From the NCBI GenBank assembly GCA_027475525.1, contig JAMWFC010000092.1:310001-374000 (forward strand): a DNA stretch of 64,000 bases, given 5' to 3'. A program made the position numbers and the translations under genes. The notes under the pieces are model-generated. The model was not told the origin of the DNA and ran no database searches. It saw nothing but the letters and a program-made list of their open reading frames with translations. Of the stretch, positions 10,322 to 21,239 are shown in pieces (position 1 is the stretch's first letter; the number at the start of each line of letters is the position of its first letter). This DNA comes from Macrolepiota albuminosa (taxonomy: Eukaryota > Basidiomycota > Agaricomycetes > Agaricales > Agaricaceae).

Positions 10322-12140
10322 ATACACAAGCTAAGAGTTCTGCTTGATAGAATATTTATAAAGCTAATTTTATGCATATAAGCCTCAACTCAGGCTAAGC
10401 ACTTGTTTTAAACTTTTTGTTTTTTTGTAGTACTGTTATAGAAGTGTAGATAGTTAACATTAATCAATCTTTGCATTTTTGCATCTAGAGTATGTAAAAA
10501 ACCTATTCAACAAAATATTCAGAAAAAAACATCTGAAAGTCACAAGCTATATCAAAAGGAAATGTCTTTATACACAAAGTGTGGGTCTCAGGACAATATC
10601 TAATAACTACTAAAATTTCAGCTAGCTTTCCTCTATAACTTCAGGAAATCCTGGTCTTGTAGTAAGAATTTTTTCCAAGTGCTCTTAATCAGATGTAATA
10701 GATATTACTAATTTGAGAGCTTAAAGTTCAGACACACTAAATCTGATGAGTCTTGGTCTAATGACAATGTTGTTTTAAACAAAATTAAGCTGCTTATACT
10801 AGCAGCACAACTAGCTAATTGTATATATTATATTTTTTATATAAATAAAATTATAATAAAAAGTAATCTCTGATTTTCTTATAAAAATAAGAGAAAGAGT
10901 TCTTTTACAAGGTCAAATATCTCACATTCCTCTCAAATTTGCCTTAGATCATGTGATATTCTAGGTTCTCTTTGTTAGTACTTGTCTTATCTTGCTTACT
11001 TTTTTCAATTATTATTCACAACTTCAAACTTATTTGTTTTGCTATTCAGAAACTGATTGTTATAATACTATATCAACAGATATAGGAAGTATCAAGTTTG
11101 TTCTATATGAGTCTTCTCTCTTTCTTTATCCTATGCATATATAATTACCCAGAATATATAGTTTGTACTGTACATTATGTATGATGCTACTGAAAAATAT
11201 CAAATGAGATTTTATTTATATTTTTGTGTAAATAGAGCAAAAAATATATTAAACACCCCTTCTAGAAAGTGAAATTCCATAACTAAATAATTGTAACCTG
11301 CCAACTTAGAGTCACAGCTCTAGGTTAAAACTACATGTAGCTTTAACAGATGTATATATATAACAATATATATTTATGTATGTAGCTATATCATATTATT
11401 ATGTACCTATCAACTTATAGTGAATACTCCATCCATACTTGTGTATAATGCATCCTATTTTATTATGTAATAAGGTAGCTTTTTGTTACACATCTTGTAG
11501 GACTAGAACTATATTTCAATCTGGTTCTATTGTATGACTATAAGCTCTTGACATTATTTCACTTTTTTGAATCTTTTTGATTCAATTCTATTCTACAAGA
11601 TAAAACTGCAATGCTAAACTTAGAGTCTAGAACTCAACAAGTCTGAGCATCAAACTTTGTTGATATGCATCTGACATGTTGACAAGGATGTCAACCAACC
11701 AACATTCCAAATTTGACCACAAAGGTGAAACCATTGCATAATCACTTATATATCTAATGGCCACACCAGCAGATCCAGTGCAACCTTCAGAGCCCTCAGT
11801 AGCAGCAGCAGCAGATGGTACTCCACTGCAGCTACAAGGAATGCTGGGTAATACTCAGTGAACCAAGTAACAACACAAGTAGCAGATAGTCATGAGGATC
11901 AGCAGACAGGATGAGATGCTTTGAGGCAATGTGATAGGGGCAAGCATCCACCTACCAGGTCTAATCAACCACAGTTTATGAGTAGAATGCTGGAGCCAGA
12001 GATGGGCAGTGTGTCATCAACTAGTCACATGCACTGGAATAAACACATGTGCAAATTTGTCTATTTTATCTCTCTGCAAAAATCTCTGGAGTTTTGAACA
12101 GATCAAATTAATGATGCTAGTGGACATCAGTGGCCTGCTG
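10322..12140. other. AT-rich intergenic region, no gene seen
   Basis: Very AT-rich, with stop codons in all frames and low-complexity stretches. No gene, tRNA or repeat family could be supported. It separates the ankyrin gene from the transposon-rich block. Confidence 0.5.
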
Positions 12141-12144
12141 CTCT

Positions 12145-12390
12145 AATGTGCACTAGCAGGAGTCAAACCCACCTCTTGTGCACAATATGAAATATCAATT
12201 TATCAATATTCCATTGCACCACAGTTGCTTATTATAAGTTAGTACAGTGTACATGTAGAGCAAAAATAGACCCGTATAAAAACACACCATTAGATGCCAT
12301 TAAGGTGGAGTAGGGGGAGTTTAACCTGCCACTGTACATAATATTAAATATCAATACACAAATATTCCACTAAATCACTGGAACTGGTTG
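12145..12390 (-). mobile_element. Dimeric tRNA-like SINE
   Basis: On the minus strand there are two tRNA-like modules in tandem. Each has an A-box-like sequence (CTGTGGTGCAATGG; CCAGTGATTTAGTGG) followed about 40-50 nt later by a B-box-like sequence (GTGGGTTTGACTCC; GGCAGGTTAAACTCC). They are joined by a ~90-nt linker that recurs at 37.7, 42.1 and 57.5 kb. Confidence 0.65.
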
Positions 12391-12483
12391 CATCAGACTT
12401 GTTTCTCCTCTTTCAATCCAGCACTGTCCCTACTAAAATATTTGTCATTTTTATACAGGAAGAGGACATTAGCTACTGTCTGC

Positions 12484-12742
12484 TGATGATGCCAACTGTA
12501 GTTGGGTGCGCTGGACGTATACACAGTACAACGCTGTCTCCAGCGCTTGGCATGCGTAGTTATGAGAAGTCCTGACAGGGTCCTGGTGTGCTCAAGCAGA
12601 GGTAATAGAATGATGCGCTAGATGATAGCACCTCAGGTGCTACCTAGCAGATGGTAAGCGTTGTAGTTTACACAAAGATATGGAAGAAAAAATGAGTAGC
12701 GCAGCATAATGTGCCCATAGGTGGCACCATAAATAATGAAGA
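12484..12742 (-). mobile_element. Gypsy LTR fragment (R-U5 part)
   Basis: Closely matches the first ~260 nt of the LTR at 29251-30306 in the same orientation, starting with the terminal TGATGA (CA end on the minus strand). It is cut off at about 12742, where the RNase H coding end of Gypsy A begins. The U3 part is missing. Confidence 0.75.
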
Positions 12743-13434
12743 TGCTTGAAATATCGAGACAAGCAATCCACTACTTTGTTCAATTCACCTTTTACATAGG
12801 TGATGTTGAACTGGTACCACGACATGTAGTCAATCCAGCGACGTTGTCACGGAGATAGGTGCACCTGAGTCTTGAAAAACTCAAGTGCTTTGTGATCCGT
12901 AATGATATGGATCTTGTATCCCATCAGCTTATCCTCCCACTTTAGGAGGGCTTCCAGGATAGCAAGTGTTTCCAACTTGTGAACAGCATAGTTCTGCTGT
13001 GCAGCAGTGAACTTACGGGACATAAATCCTGCTAGTCAGCAAGTTTACCACATTTTACCTTGGCCAAACATGGCCCCAACCCCAGTCTTCAATGCGTCAC
13101 ATATGAGCCAAATAGGCTTGTCAATGTGTGGATCAATTGGCCGGATCACTGGCATTTTCATGCAAATGCGCTTAATTATCTCAAAACACCACTGATGTAG
13201 CGGTCTCCAGTGAAAAGGGGACCCATTCTGGGTCATGGCCATCAGTGGCCCTGTGTATGCCATGATGTCTGGCAAAAAGTTACCAATATAGTTTACAAGT
13301 CCAACAAATTGTTGGATATCATTATATGTGCATGGAGTACACCATTCTCGAATTTGATCGAGTTTATTCATATCCGGATGAATATCCTTCTCGTCAATGA
13401 TGTGACTGAGACAGTCTATACTCGATGCATACAA
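12743..13434 (-). pseudogene. Gypsy A RT C-terminus and RNase H remnant
   Basis: The 13434-13045 part reads the RT thumb and connection: DCLSHIIDEKDIHPDMNKLDQIREW, then NDIQQFVGLVNYIGNFLP and the start of the RNase H region (PIWLICDALKTGVGAMFGQG, where DA and the Gly pattern match RNase H/RH-like domains). The extreme end, FNITYVKGELNKVVDCLSRYF near 12750-12810, is the typical Gypsy RNase H finish. The intervening segment is out of frame. Confidence 0.75.
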
Positions 13435-13476
13435 CTTGCACTTCTTCCATTTGAGATAGAGACTAGCCTTATGTAG

Positions 13477-14885
13477 TCATTCAAATATGACTCGTAAGTG
13501 CTGCTCATGCTCCTCAATGGAATCAGAAAAGATGAATATATCATCTAAATAGACGTGCATAAACTTCCTGATTACATCTCGGAAGATTGAGGTCATTAAC
13601 CTCTGAAATGTTGCTGGTGCTCTAAATAGACGTGCATAAACTTCCTGATTACATCTCGGAAGATTGAGGTCATTAACCTCTGAAATGTTGCTGGTGCATT
13701 GCAATCACCAATCTGCATGATGTTGCTCACAAATGTCCCCATCAAGGACAAAAACAGCGTCTTCGGTATATCCTCTTCATGTATGCGAACCTGTTTGTAT
13801 GCATCTGTTAGGTCAATTTTTGACCTATACTTCGCTGTCATGACATCTTCGTGTATGACTTCCTGATCTGAAAGAGGTGTTACATCCTTGACTGTATTAT
13901 CATTGCACTGTTGTGCATCCAATGCAGTTCGTGACGTCCCATCCTTCTTGGGAATACAAAGTAAGGGTGCAGCTTGCACCGCTGGTCGTGGTTCCCACCA
14001 CTTTGCATTTATGTATCTGTTCATCTTTTCACGAAGTTGATCCTGTAGTACTTGTAGACAGTGAGACAAGTGATACTTGTACTGCTTATTATTGTCAATG
14101 AGGTTAATCTCATGATTAACCTCCCGCCATGGAGGAAGCTCTTCCTTTGTTCCATTGACAATATCAGCAAACTCATGTTGCCATTGCTGGTGCAATTGAG
14201 GAATATCCTCCTTTGTAAGGCTCACAGCCTTACCTTTCCCTTTTACTATGCGTGCTATACATGGCTGAATCTTTGGTTCAAATCGCTCCTGTAAGGCACA
14301 TACATGCTTTTCTGTGAAGTCTCCTGGATTCAACCTTACGACTGGTTGTCTCTCCATCACTCTTGTTGTACCTGACGACAACTGCACGCTTCTCGCTTTC
14401 AGTGAGAGTCCATCAAATATGATATCCGATGTTTCGGAAATCTTGTCCTCACGTGCATGACAGTATACTTCTCCTGTCTGGGTCGCCTGCATCCTTTCCA
14501 TAGTTTGTGTCACCATTGATGCCACCAACTTGTTCCACTCCCGTGGCATTTGCAGGTCATATGCCCATTGCACTCCTGGCCAAGGCACTGGTTGGTCCAT
14601 TAGCGACCTTGTGCTTCCCACAGTTCCCATCATACTATATACCTTGTCCTTGATGAGATCCTCAACCTTTACTTGAGAGCTAGTCAGCTGACATTCCAGC
14701 GCCTCCATCATGCATTTACCACACTCATTCTTATGCTGTATAGCCTGTTTAGGCTTTCCATTTGTACACCCAATCCTGTCTGGGTGCTTCCCCTTCTTCA
14801 GAGTTCCTTGAAACTCTTTCTCAGACATTAGTATAGCTGGCAAATCTGCTGGCAGGCTTTTTGGTGGAACCTGCTTGTCCTCCAC
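13477..14885 (-). pseudogene. Gypsy A reverse transcriptase
   Basis: The 5' part is a Pro/Lys-rich linker. RT begins near HCLQVLQDQLREKMNRYI, then PLLCIPKKDGTSR, the catalytic-Asp region SKIDLTDAYKQVRIHE, FVSNIMQIGDCNAPATFQRLM, and the active-site box VYLDDIFIFSD near 13540. The last two segments are separated by the 77-bp tandem duplication; collapsing it joins the two frames directly, so this break is probably not biological. RT copies the element RNA into DNA in virus-like particles. Confidence 0.82.
13544..13697. repeat. 77-bp exact tandem duplication inside RT
   Basis: Copies 13544-13620 and 13621-13697 are identical and split the RT active-site region; 77 is not a multiple of 3, so the frame is lost. 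Confidence 0.97.
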
Positions 14886-14918
14886 CTCCTGTACAGTTGC
14901 CCTCTTGTGACCATCTAG

Positions 14919-16304
14919 TCAGTTGCATTCATCACACCGCTTTTCAGTTGCGCAATAGCGCCTCAGATGACCATTTGTGTCATTCAACACGACTTTCTTG
15001 TCCTTCAAAGGCATACCATTTACAATAACCATGTTGTTCACAAAGTCCAACAACACCTTGTTCTTGCGCATAAACGGCATACCGATGATCATGTCGTAGT
15101 GATCGAAATTTGCTATGTCTACATATTCCTTGGTTGACGTCCCTGACATCTTTATTCTTACTTCAGCACCAAACTGCACCATGGTGTGACTCCCTACAGT
15201 CCTCAGCTGGAGCATCAATGGCTCCTCCAGTTCATGGATGCAAATTGTGTTGATGTGAGCAAACTGGGGCGTAATGCCTGTAGTGGTACTTCCTGAGTCC
15301 CACAACGTCCATGCTGGATGTCCATTGACATCAACATAGGTGACCAGGCACTCCTTCTCCTCAGAAGTATAGCATGGTTGCTGCAACTTATTAGTTGCCT
15401 TCTGCAGGGTTACGCGTCTCATTCGGACGTGCTGATCTCCACAGCACTCGGTTAGTGCAAACAGGTGTTCCTCCTCGTCATCACAAGCATAATAGTTGCT
15501 GTTGTACACGTCCACTGCAACGTATTTGTTGCCATCAATCTGGATGCTCTCGGCATTATCCACTTCCAACCTGTCAGCCTCTACTTGCGGCTCTTCCTCT
15601 GCTTCTTCGATGACCTTGTTGTCCTCATTGTCACTGATGACATTGCTAGGTGCCACAGCTGTATGGGCTGCTTGGATGTGTGTCTTAAGTGGGGCGGGAC
15701 ATTCCTTAGCAAAATGCCTGCTCCTGCCACAGTTGTAGCATGCTGAAGGGTCTCCGGCAGGCCTTCTCTGGACCGCTCCAGAGGCCCCAATGGGTTTGCT
15801 TGCTGTACGCTCTGCAGGTGCTGCTATCCCTCTTGCTACTACTTGGTTTTGACCTGAAAAGGGTCGACTATCTTTTGCTGGCCATTGTCCAGCAGGCTTT
15901 GATTGAGGCCATTGGCCTCCAGGAATGGTCTTGTGGACAACAAATCGCAGATTGCGATTGTTCTCCATCTCTGACTGTTTGGCCAGGAAGGTCCCCACCT
16001 TCACTGCCTGACGGTTCATGGGTCCTTGGCGTGAACTACGCTGCTCATAATGATTCGCAGTCCATGTCAACTGCTCATAACAAATGGCATACACCAAGAA
16101 TTCGGTCACAGTATTGACCTCCAGAGACAAATTGTCATTGCGTATTAATGCTCTCCTCATGTCTGTGGGTATTCCGTCCAGGAACATCTCACGAATGGTG
16201 TATTCGTCTGGATAGACAGCCATATTCTGTGCATGACCCACCAGGTCATCATAAAATGTCTGGATGCCAGTCTTAGCATCATACACTGCCCTTTCTAAAG
16301 GCAT
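14919..16304 (-). pseudogene. Gypsy A Gag C-terminus, zinc knuckle and aspartic protease
   Basis: Continues Gag (QTFYDDLVGHAQNMAVYPDEY), followed by a CCHC knuckle CYNCGRSRHFAKECP, an acidic linker, and a retropepsin-like protease with the active site LWDSGSTTTGIT and the flap/second-half motif DMIIGMPFM. The frame ends at a single TGA (14919-14921), after which the same frame continues into the RT part, so this could be a point nonsense change or a leaky Gag-Pol stop. Its start overlaps the upstream Gag frame out of phase because of one extra G in a GGG run near 16290. Confidence 0.82.
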
Positions 16305-17448
16305 CCTGAGCTTCCTGCATCATCACAGCATTGAAAAAGCGATTATACAGTCCTATCAGGACTTCTTTAAACATCCAATGCGGTTTGTCATGATTAATGT
16401 GGAGGACATGGTGACAGAACCAATTCCAAGCCTCTCCTTCTATAAATTCATGTAGCATGAATATTCTTTCCTGGTCTATGTTGTCTCCACCATAACAGCA
16501 GGCTGCCAGGTGGTAGCAGACGTCCATGGCCCAGTCCTCCAATTGGGAGAACCTATGCCCTCCAGCATATGCACATATGTGCTTACCATTGGATTTGTGG
16601 AGACTTACCCCAGCAGGGAATTTAAACCTGACTCCAAGGGAGCCATCCACCAGGCAAGTGAGACAGTCATGCATATGATCCATATGGATCCTGACCGCCT
16701 CATTCATTCCAGGCATAGTTTCATGCAACTCATGAGGTGCAGGCATTGAAAATGCCTGAGGACTGCGAAACAGGTGTTTATTGGCCATTCTTTCTGGCCA
16801 TGGGGTGGGCTGTTGCCTCACTTCTTGCTCTGCTGATAATCCACCACCATGCCTGCCACCATTACAACGATTATTATTGTCTAGATTGTTATTTCTACAA
16901 TCACAACCTCCACCGTCATTATTGCGATGATTTGGCTCCCTCCTCTCATAGTGATCACTACTATCATCACTACCACCCAGATCTCTGTCTGGTACAGCAG
17001 TTCGAGCAGCAAATTGTTGCTGTATATCATCGACAGGCATTACACCTTCACGCTCTTCAAAAGCTATCTCCTGGTTGTCAATTAACAACTCACTATGATC
17101 GTGCAAGTCCTGGTTGCACATCCTCTGGTAATTGACATGTTCATTCCAGTTGTCCACTAGGTGGACGCATTGCACTACGCATTGTGGTCGTGTTTGCTCC
17201 TCAAGAATGTGGACTTCGTCCACCTCTTCCTTGATAGTGACTTGCTTTTGAGGTGTCTTAACCTCCTGCACTGCAAGTAGTGCCTCTGGCTCTGCCGGAG
17301 TCGTCGTCACAGTCTTTACCTTGGACAATGCCTGCTGAGGCACTCCGCTGACAATGCATTGACGGTTTGCGGCATTCTGATGCCTAACGTAGTCTTGCTG
17401 AGACTCATTGGCCTGACGAGGTGCATTGAGCAACTCCATTGCATCCAC
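16279..17448 (-). pseudogene. Gypsy A Gag, central part
   Basis: About 389 residues. A charged N-terminal segment is followed by Asn/Asp/Gly-rich low complexity, then a conserved block resembling retrotransposon Gag domains: SQLEDWAMDVCYHLAACC, MLHEFIEGEAWNWFCHHV, and FKEVLIGLYNRFFNAVMMQEAQDAF. Gag forms the particle. The frame passes into the next ORF by a 1-nt shift. Confidence 0.7.
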
Positions 17449-17679
17449 AATTAATGGCGCTTGTCAGTGCATACTCATTTCGCATTCCACTGAATCGGCT
17501 GGAGTGGCTGTTGAGACTGCTGATCCTCACACTGCTTTGCACTTGAGGTATTCCACCACTTTGAGTTCGAAGATATGCACAAATAATTTGATATATTCAG
17601 TCGAATCTGCACAGGGTATATCGTGGCTCCTAGCAGCCAATAACTGTAGATGCTTTACTATGTAAAGCTGCAGATGCTT

Positions 17680-18492
17680 TCATGTCGATTCCTTTGTGAC
17701 CGATGGATATCGGTCCAACACCAGCTGTAACTGGATTGACAGGGTCAAATGCGACCTCTTGCTTTCCTCATCATCTGAGGATTCCAGCTCAGACTCTAAG
17801 TCCAGAACTCTCCTGAGGCCTTCATGCCTCACCTGCAGCTGTTTGCTGGCCCTTCTGTGCAACTCTGGAATTCCAGGTGCTGGCGACGCCTTTTCCACCC
17901 TCATGACCTCGTCATCCTCCCTACTGACCACTATTGCTGGTCCTTGCTTCTGTCCTTGTGTCATCAACGACGACAGTCCTGGTTCAGTGGCAGCGTCTGC
18001 CACATATTCCAAATGTTGTTCAGTCGATGCAGTCTGGAATGGAGTACTATGCGTGAATGCGCCGCTTTGTACCATTTCCGAGTACTGAGTAAGGTCTGGT
18101 TGACCTTCGGACTGAGCTGATGAGCTCTCAGGCAGTACCAGATACATCAATGAAGGCATTTGGCTCACTGGCAGCAACACTCCTGAGACCATGGATCTCT
18201 CTCCTAGTTTACCACCAGGCCATACAATGGACATCATCCATGATATGGATAGCCCACCTGGCATTCCAAAGCTCACACTGACATTGCAAGGTATTTTTTC
18301 ATCCTGCTTTGGTGGGGGCTGGTATGCAGATGTGGATTGCGTCCTTACAGCTTGAGACACAGGTGGGTCACCTGTGTCTGCTGCTGGGAACAGAGGGTCT
18401 GGATCAAGGAAACCAGTTATGGAAGCATGTTTTTGATGTGATGCTAACAGAAATCGAGAGGTTTTGGTGATGAGTTGCCTAGTCAGTAACAA
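17680..18492 (-). pseudogene. Gypsy A N-terminal Gag or leader ORF
   Basis: A 270-residue open frame rich in Ser, Gln and acidic residues (ending LESELESSDDEESKRSH and LSIQLQLVLDRYPSV), directly after the LTR. It has no recognisable domain. Position and orientation suggest the N-terminal part of Gag or a separate leader protein; it is not in frame with the next Gag block. Confidence 0.45.
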
Positions 18493-18531
18493 GCCTAGAG
18501 TCTAAGGCCGATAGCAGAAGATTCAAAAAAA

Positions 18532-18705
18532 TGTAACCGTAGGTTACAAGCTAGAATGATCTTGTGTGTATCACACAGTGCTGAATCAGACCGCAGTATC
18601 GGATTGACTAGAACTAGAGTGAATACAAGATGTTGTCTTATGTAATACTCTACTGCATACCAATAGTGTCATTGATGCTGATAGCAAGTGTGACGCTCTG
18701 TTACA
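18532..18705 (-). mobile_element. Short LTR of Gypsy A (5' LTR)
   Basis: A 174-bp stretch bounded by TGTAAC and GTTACA, with TG...CA ends, next to the first Gag-like ORF. No matching copy lies at the other end of the element, so the assignment rests on position and terminal sequence only. Confidence 0.5.
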
Positions 18706-21235
18706 TCTATAAATTACTTATACATCAACTCAACTCCATCAGTCTTTGCGATGGCCACCCCATCTGGTTGCATGTGGACTTGAAGCTGTGATCATGCCTA
18801 TATTGCCATGGATCCTCCCACCTTTCTGGACCAGGCCACTTTGTTCTTTCACCACTACCCTCCTGAGAGTATCCCTAAGTTGGCCAATGAGGTGGTTGAG
18901 TTGGGTCATCTCTGCCAGCTCCTGTGTGCCGCTTGTGAAATTTGGGGAGACGCGTTCCCATTAACGTGTTTTGGTGTGGAGGCCATGTGGAGCCTGGCTT
19001 TCCATGTGCATGTGCTGCTATTCCTAGCACATTACAATGTCCTTCTGATAGTTGCCCAAATCCAGGAAATCACCACCAAGGACATGGTGGATTGTCTTCA
19101 GCTTTTGATGGAGGAAAGCTATTACCTGGTTAGTTACTGAGCCATCACCTCTCCTTCTTCCATGTCCAATGGCATTTTGCTTCCAGTCTTCTCACAAGTA
19201 TACTGGTGCTCATCTTTTTTGTGGTCTCCTCAAGGGTTCAGCGGTTGTGAGCAAGCGTATTTCTTGGTTCAGCCCCTCTTGACTTGTCATGTGTCTGCCC
19301 TTTGCCCCCCCCCATGTCGCTTGAGTGAGGCAATCCCATCTTCTTTGTAGCACCACTGGCCTGACGGATTCCCAGATTTTTGCTTCTTTTGTCGTAGATT
19401 TATGAAATGCATTGTTGTTATCACATCCTCATGATGGTGCCACATAAGTTCTGTTTCCTAAGTCCCTTCAACCCTGCACAACGTCGCTAGATATATATCT
19501 GAGATTTTGGGCCTAGCATTTATGTCAGATTTAGTGCAATGCCTACTCCCTTCTTCCTCCTTGAAGATACTACTCCAGTCTTTTGTCCTGAGGTGTTAGA
19601 CTGCCTCAAGATGTTCTTTGCTTGACTGCCCCCAGATGGTATTTGGTATCAAAATGGCAACATCCTTACCCTGATTTGGCACTACCGTTTACTTCTGGCT
19701 ATGACCCAGGAGTGGCTTGTGGAGACTGAATGGCCCCCAAATGTGGTAAGTTTTTACAAGCGGCATGGTTAAGTACCTTTTACGTGTCCCTCCAGCCTCC
19801 TGTTTCTGGTAGCCAACGGTGCTTGGAGTTCCTACTCCTCGAAATGGATAACATCGTTAGTTCCCTTTTCCTTTCATCCTCTCTGGTTCGCTAACTCCCT
19901 GTCTCCCCAGACGCTGAAGTGGTTGCCCTTGCCAGACCTGATTACCGAGGATGTTCATGCCGCCACACTTGAGCGCTGATGACGCCCAAAGTTTTGGTCA
20001 GTAACAAATGTAGCTAAAGTGTTACCGTACCAAGAGTTTGCGTTGGGCGCGCTATAAGTGATTTGAGGAGTCCCGGGCAGGTCCCAGAGAACGCGCCTAT
20101 GAAAAAGGGGTAGAGTCGGTAAGGGAGTCGGCAAGTGTAAAGCGCTAAAGTAAAGCGCCTAGGGAAGAAGCGGTAAGTGCACACGGCAATGTCAGCGGCA
20201 AGAGCACGGTAAGCTTAGCGAAGTTCTAAGCGTCGATAATGCCTGCCGTAGTTGCAAGGCGCGAAGGTGTCGAAAGTTGGCGAGAGTCTGCAACTGCCGA
20301 CGAGTTCGACGTTGCCGACCGTAAATGAGCTCTGGAGCGTAAAGGGGACTGAAGAAGTGGGAGCAGGAAACTCTGGTCTATTCGTCTGATGGGTATGTAC
20401 AAGTCGGTAAGTACTTTTTATACTACAATGAGTTCACCGTCGCCAGTGACCAACCATTGCCAAAGTGCGGTAAACTGGAAAATTTCATAGGGGTAGCTCC
20501 AACGGTTTCAGATCCCTACCGTCCATTCAAGACCCTTGGCGCCACCAGGCGGCAGATCGCGGTGCTAAATCATCAATCCATCACCCTTCTGTCTGTCAGA
20601 ACACCTAAGTGACGTTGGGCGCCAAATCGAGACGGTAAGCGGTGTCAGACGCCAAGGTCAAACGCCAAGCTGTCCGTCAGTTTTTGATAGATCATCAAGC
20701 TTCTCGCTAAGCGCTGTTATCAGTGACTGATGCCACCTGTCAGTTGTCATTCCTGCTGCTGTCGGCGCTATCATTGATCGGATCTGCTTCTTGCCGTGCG
20801 CAGCCGTCGGGAATGGCTTAAAATGGGTAGAACGTGTGCGCTAAGTTTGGAACGAGTGCGGCAAGGTTTCCGGAGCCGGTGCCGAGCCTGCTGTTGATGC
20901 GCCTAACCTGTATAGGGTCCTATCAGCGCATTATTATTCCTTTTATGCCTCTAGCTCCTTGCTTTGGAGCTGGAGTGCCACCTGCCCCCATCTATGTTTC
21001 TCCTCCATCTGGCTTCTCCACTTTTCCCTCCAGGACCGCCTCCTCTACTTTGTCACCTCTCTTACCACCTGCACTGCCTCCTTCTCCTGTGCTACCTTGC
21101 TGCAGGCAGCAACCTAGGCGCTCTAGTGGACATGTCAGGGGTTCTCGCCATAGGGCCTAATGTAGCCAATTTGTCAATTATTGTTAGTTCCGTAGTTTGA
21201 ATAGTATGCTTATTTATGCATGGTTGTTCTTTTTA
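18706..21235 (+). pseudogene. Broken multi-exon plus-strand gene, unknown function, split by a solo LTR
   Basis: Plausible exons are 18808-19128 (MDPPTFLDQATLFF..., with ANEVVELGHLCQLLCAACEIWG), about 19538-19745 (MPTPFFLLEDTTPVF, then YQNGNILTLIWHYRLLLAM), 19796-19855 and 19911 onward (TLKWLPLPDLITEDVHAATLER). Introns 19746-19795 and 19856-19910 have proper GT/AG ends; the second has a GCTAAC branch. The last exon is interrupted by a 949-bp LTR. Removing it and one GCGC copy rejoins ...ATLER to IIIPFMPLAP, and the frame runs to a stop at 21160. An in-frame TGA near 19632 (FFA-stop-LPPDG) breaks exon 2. I do not recognise the family; it could be a transposon-borne gene. Nothing coding was found in 21161-21235. 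Confidence 0.4.
19977..20925 (-). mobile_element. Solo LTR D (Gypsy type) with GCGC target duplication
   Basis: 949 bp. On the minus strand it starts TGATAGGACC and ends GGCGTCATCA, the same terminal style as the LTRs at 22579 and 29251. It is flanked by GCGC on both sides (19973-19976 and 20926-20929). Internally it is GCGCT-rich and only distantly similar to the other two. Confidence 0.8.
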
Positions 21236-21239
21236 TCAG

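Larger units (their letters stand above)
12743..18705 (-). mobile_element. Gypsy A: degenerate Ty3/Gypsy retrotransposon
   Basis: Minus-strand order from 18705: a short LTR, gag, a CCHC zinc knuckle, aspartic protease, reverse transcriptase and the end of RNase H. No integrase is found; the body stops at RNase H and is joined to an LTR fragment of another Gypsy type. Frames are broken by a 1-nt insertion in gag (near 16290), an in-frame TGA at 14919-14921, the 77-bp duplication in RT, and breaks in RT/RNase H. The gene order is Ty3/Gypsy-like and the short TGTAAC...GTTACA LTR recalls marY1-type elements of mushrooms (inference). Confidence 0.85.

Noticed and set aside
11757..11861. Small ORF MATPADPVQPSEPSVAAAAA... 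resembling a Gag start
   Set aside because: Only 34 codons, no second matching block downstream, and the flanking DNA is AT-rich and stop-filled; too weak to call.
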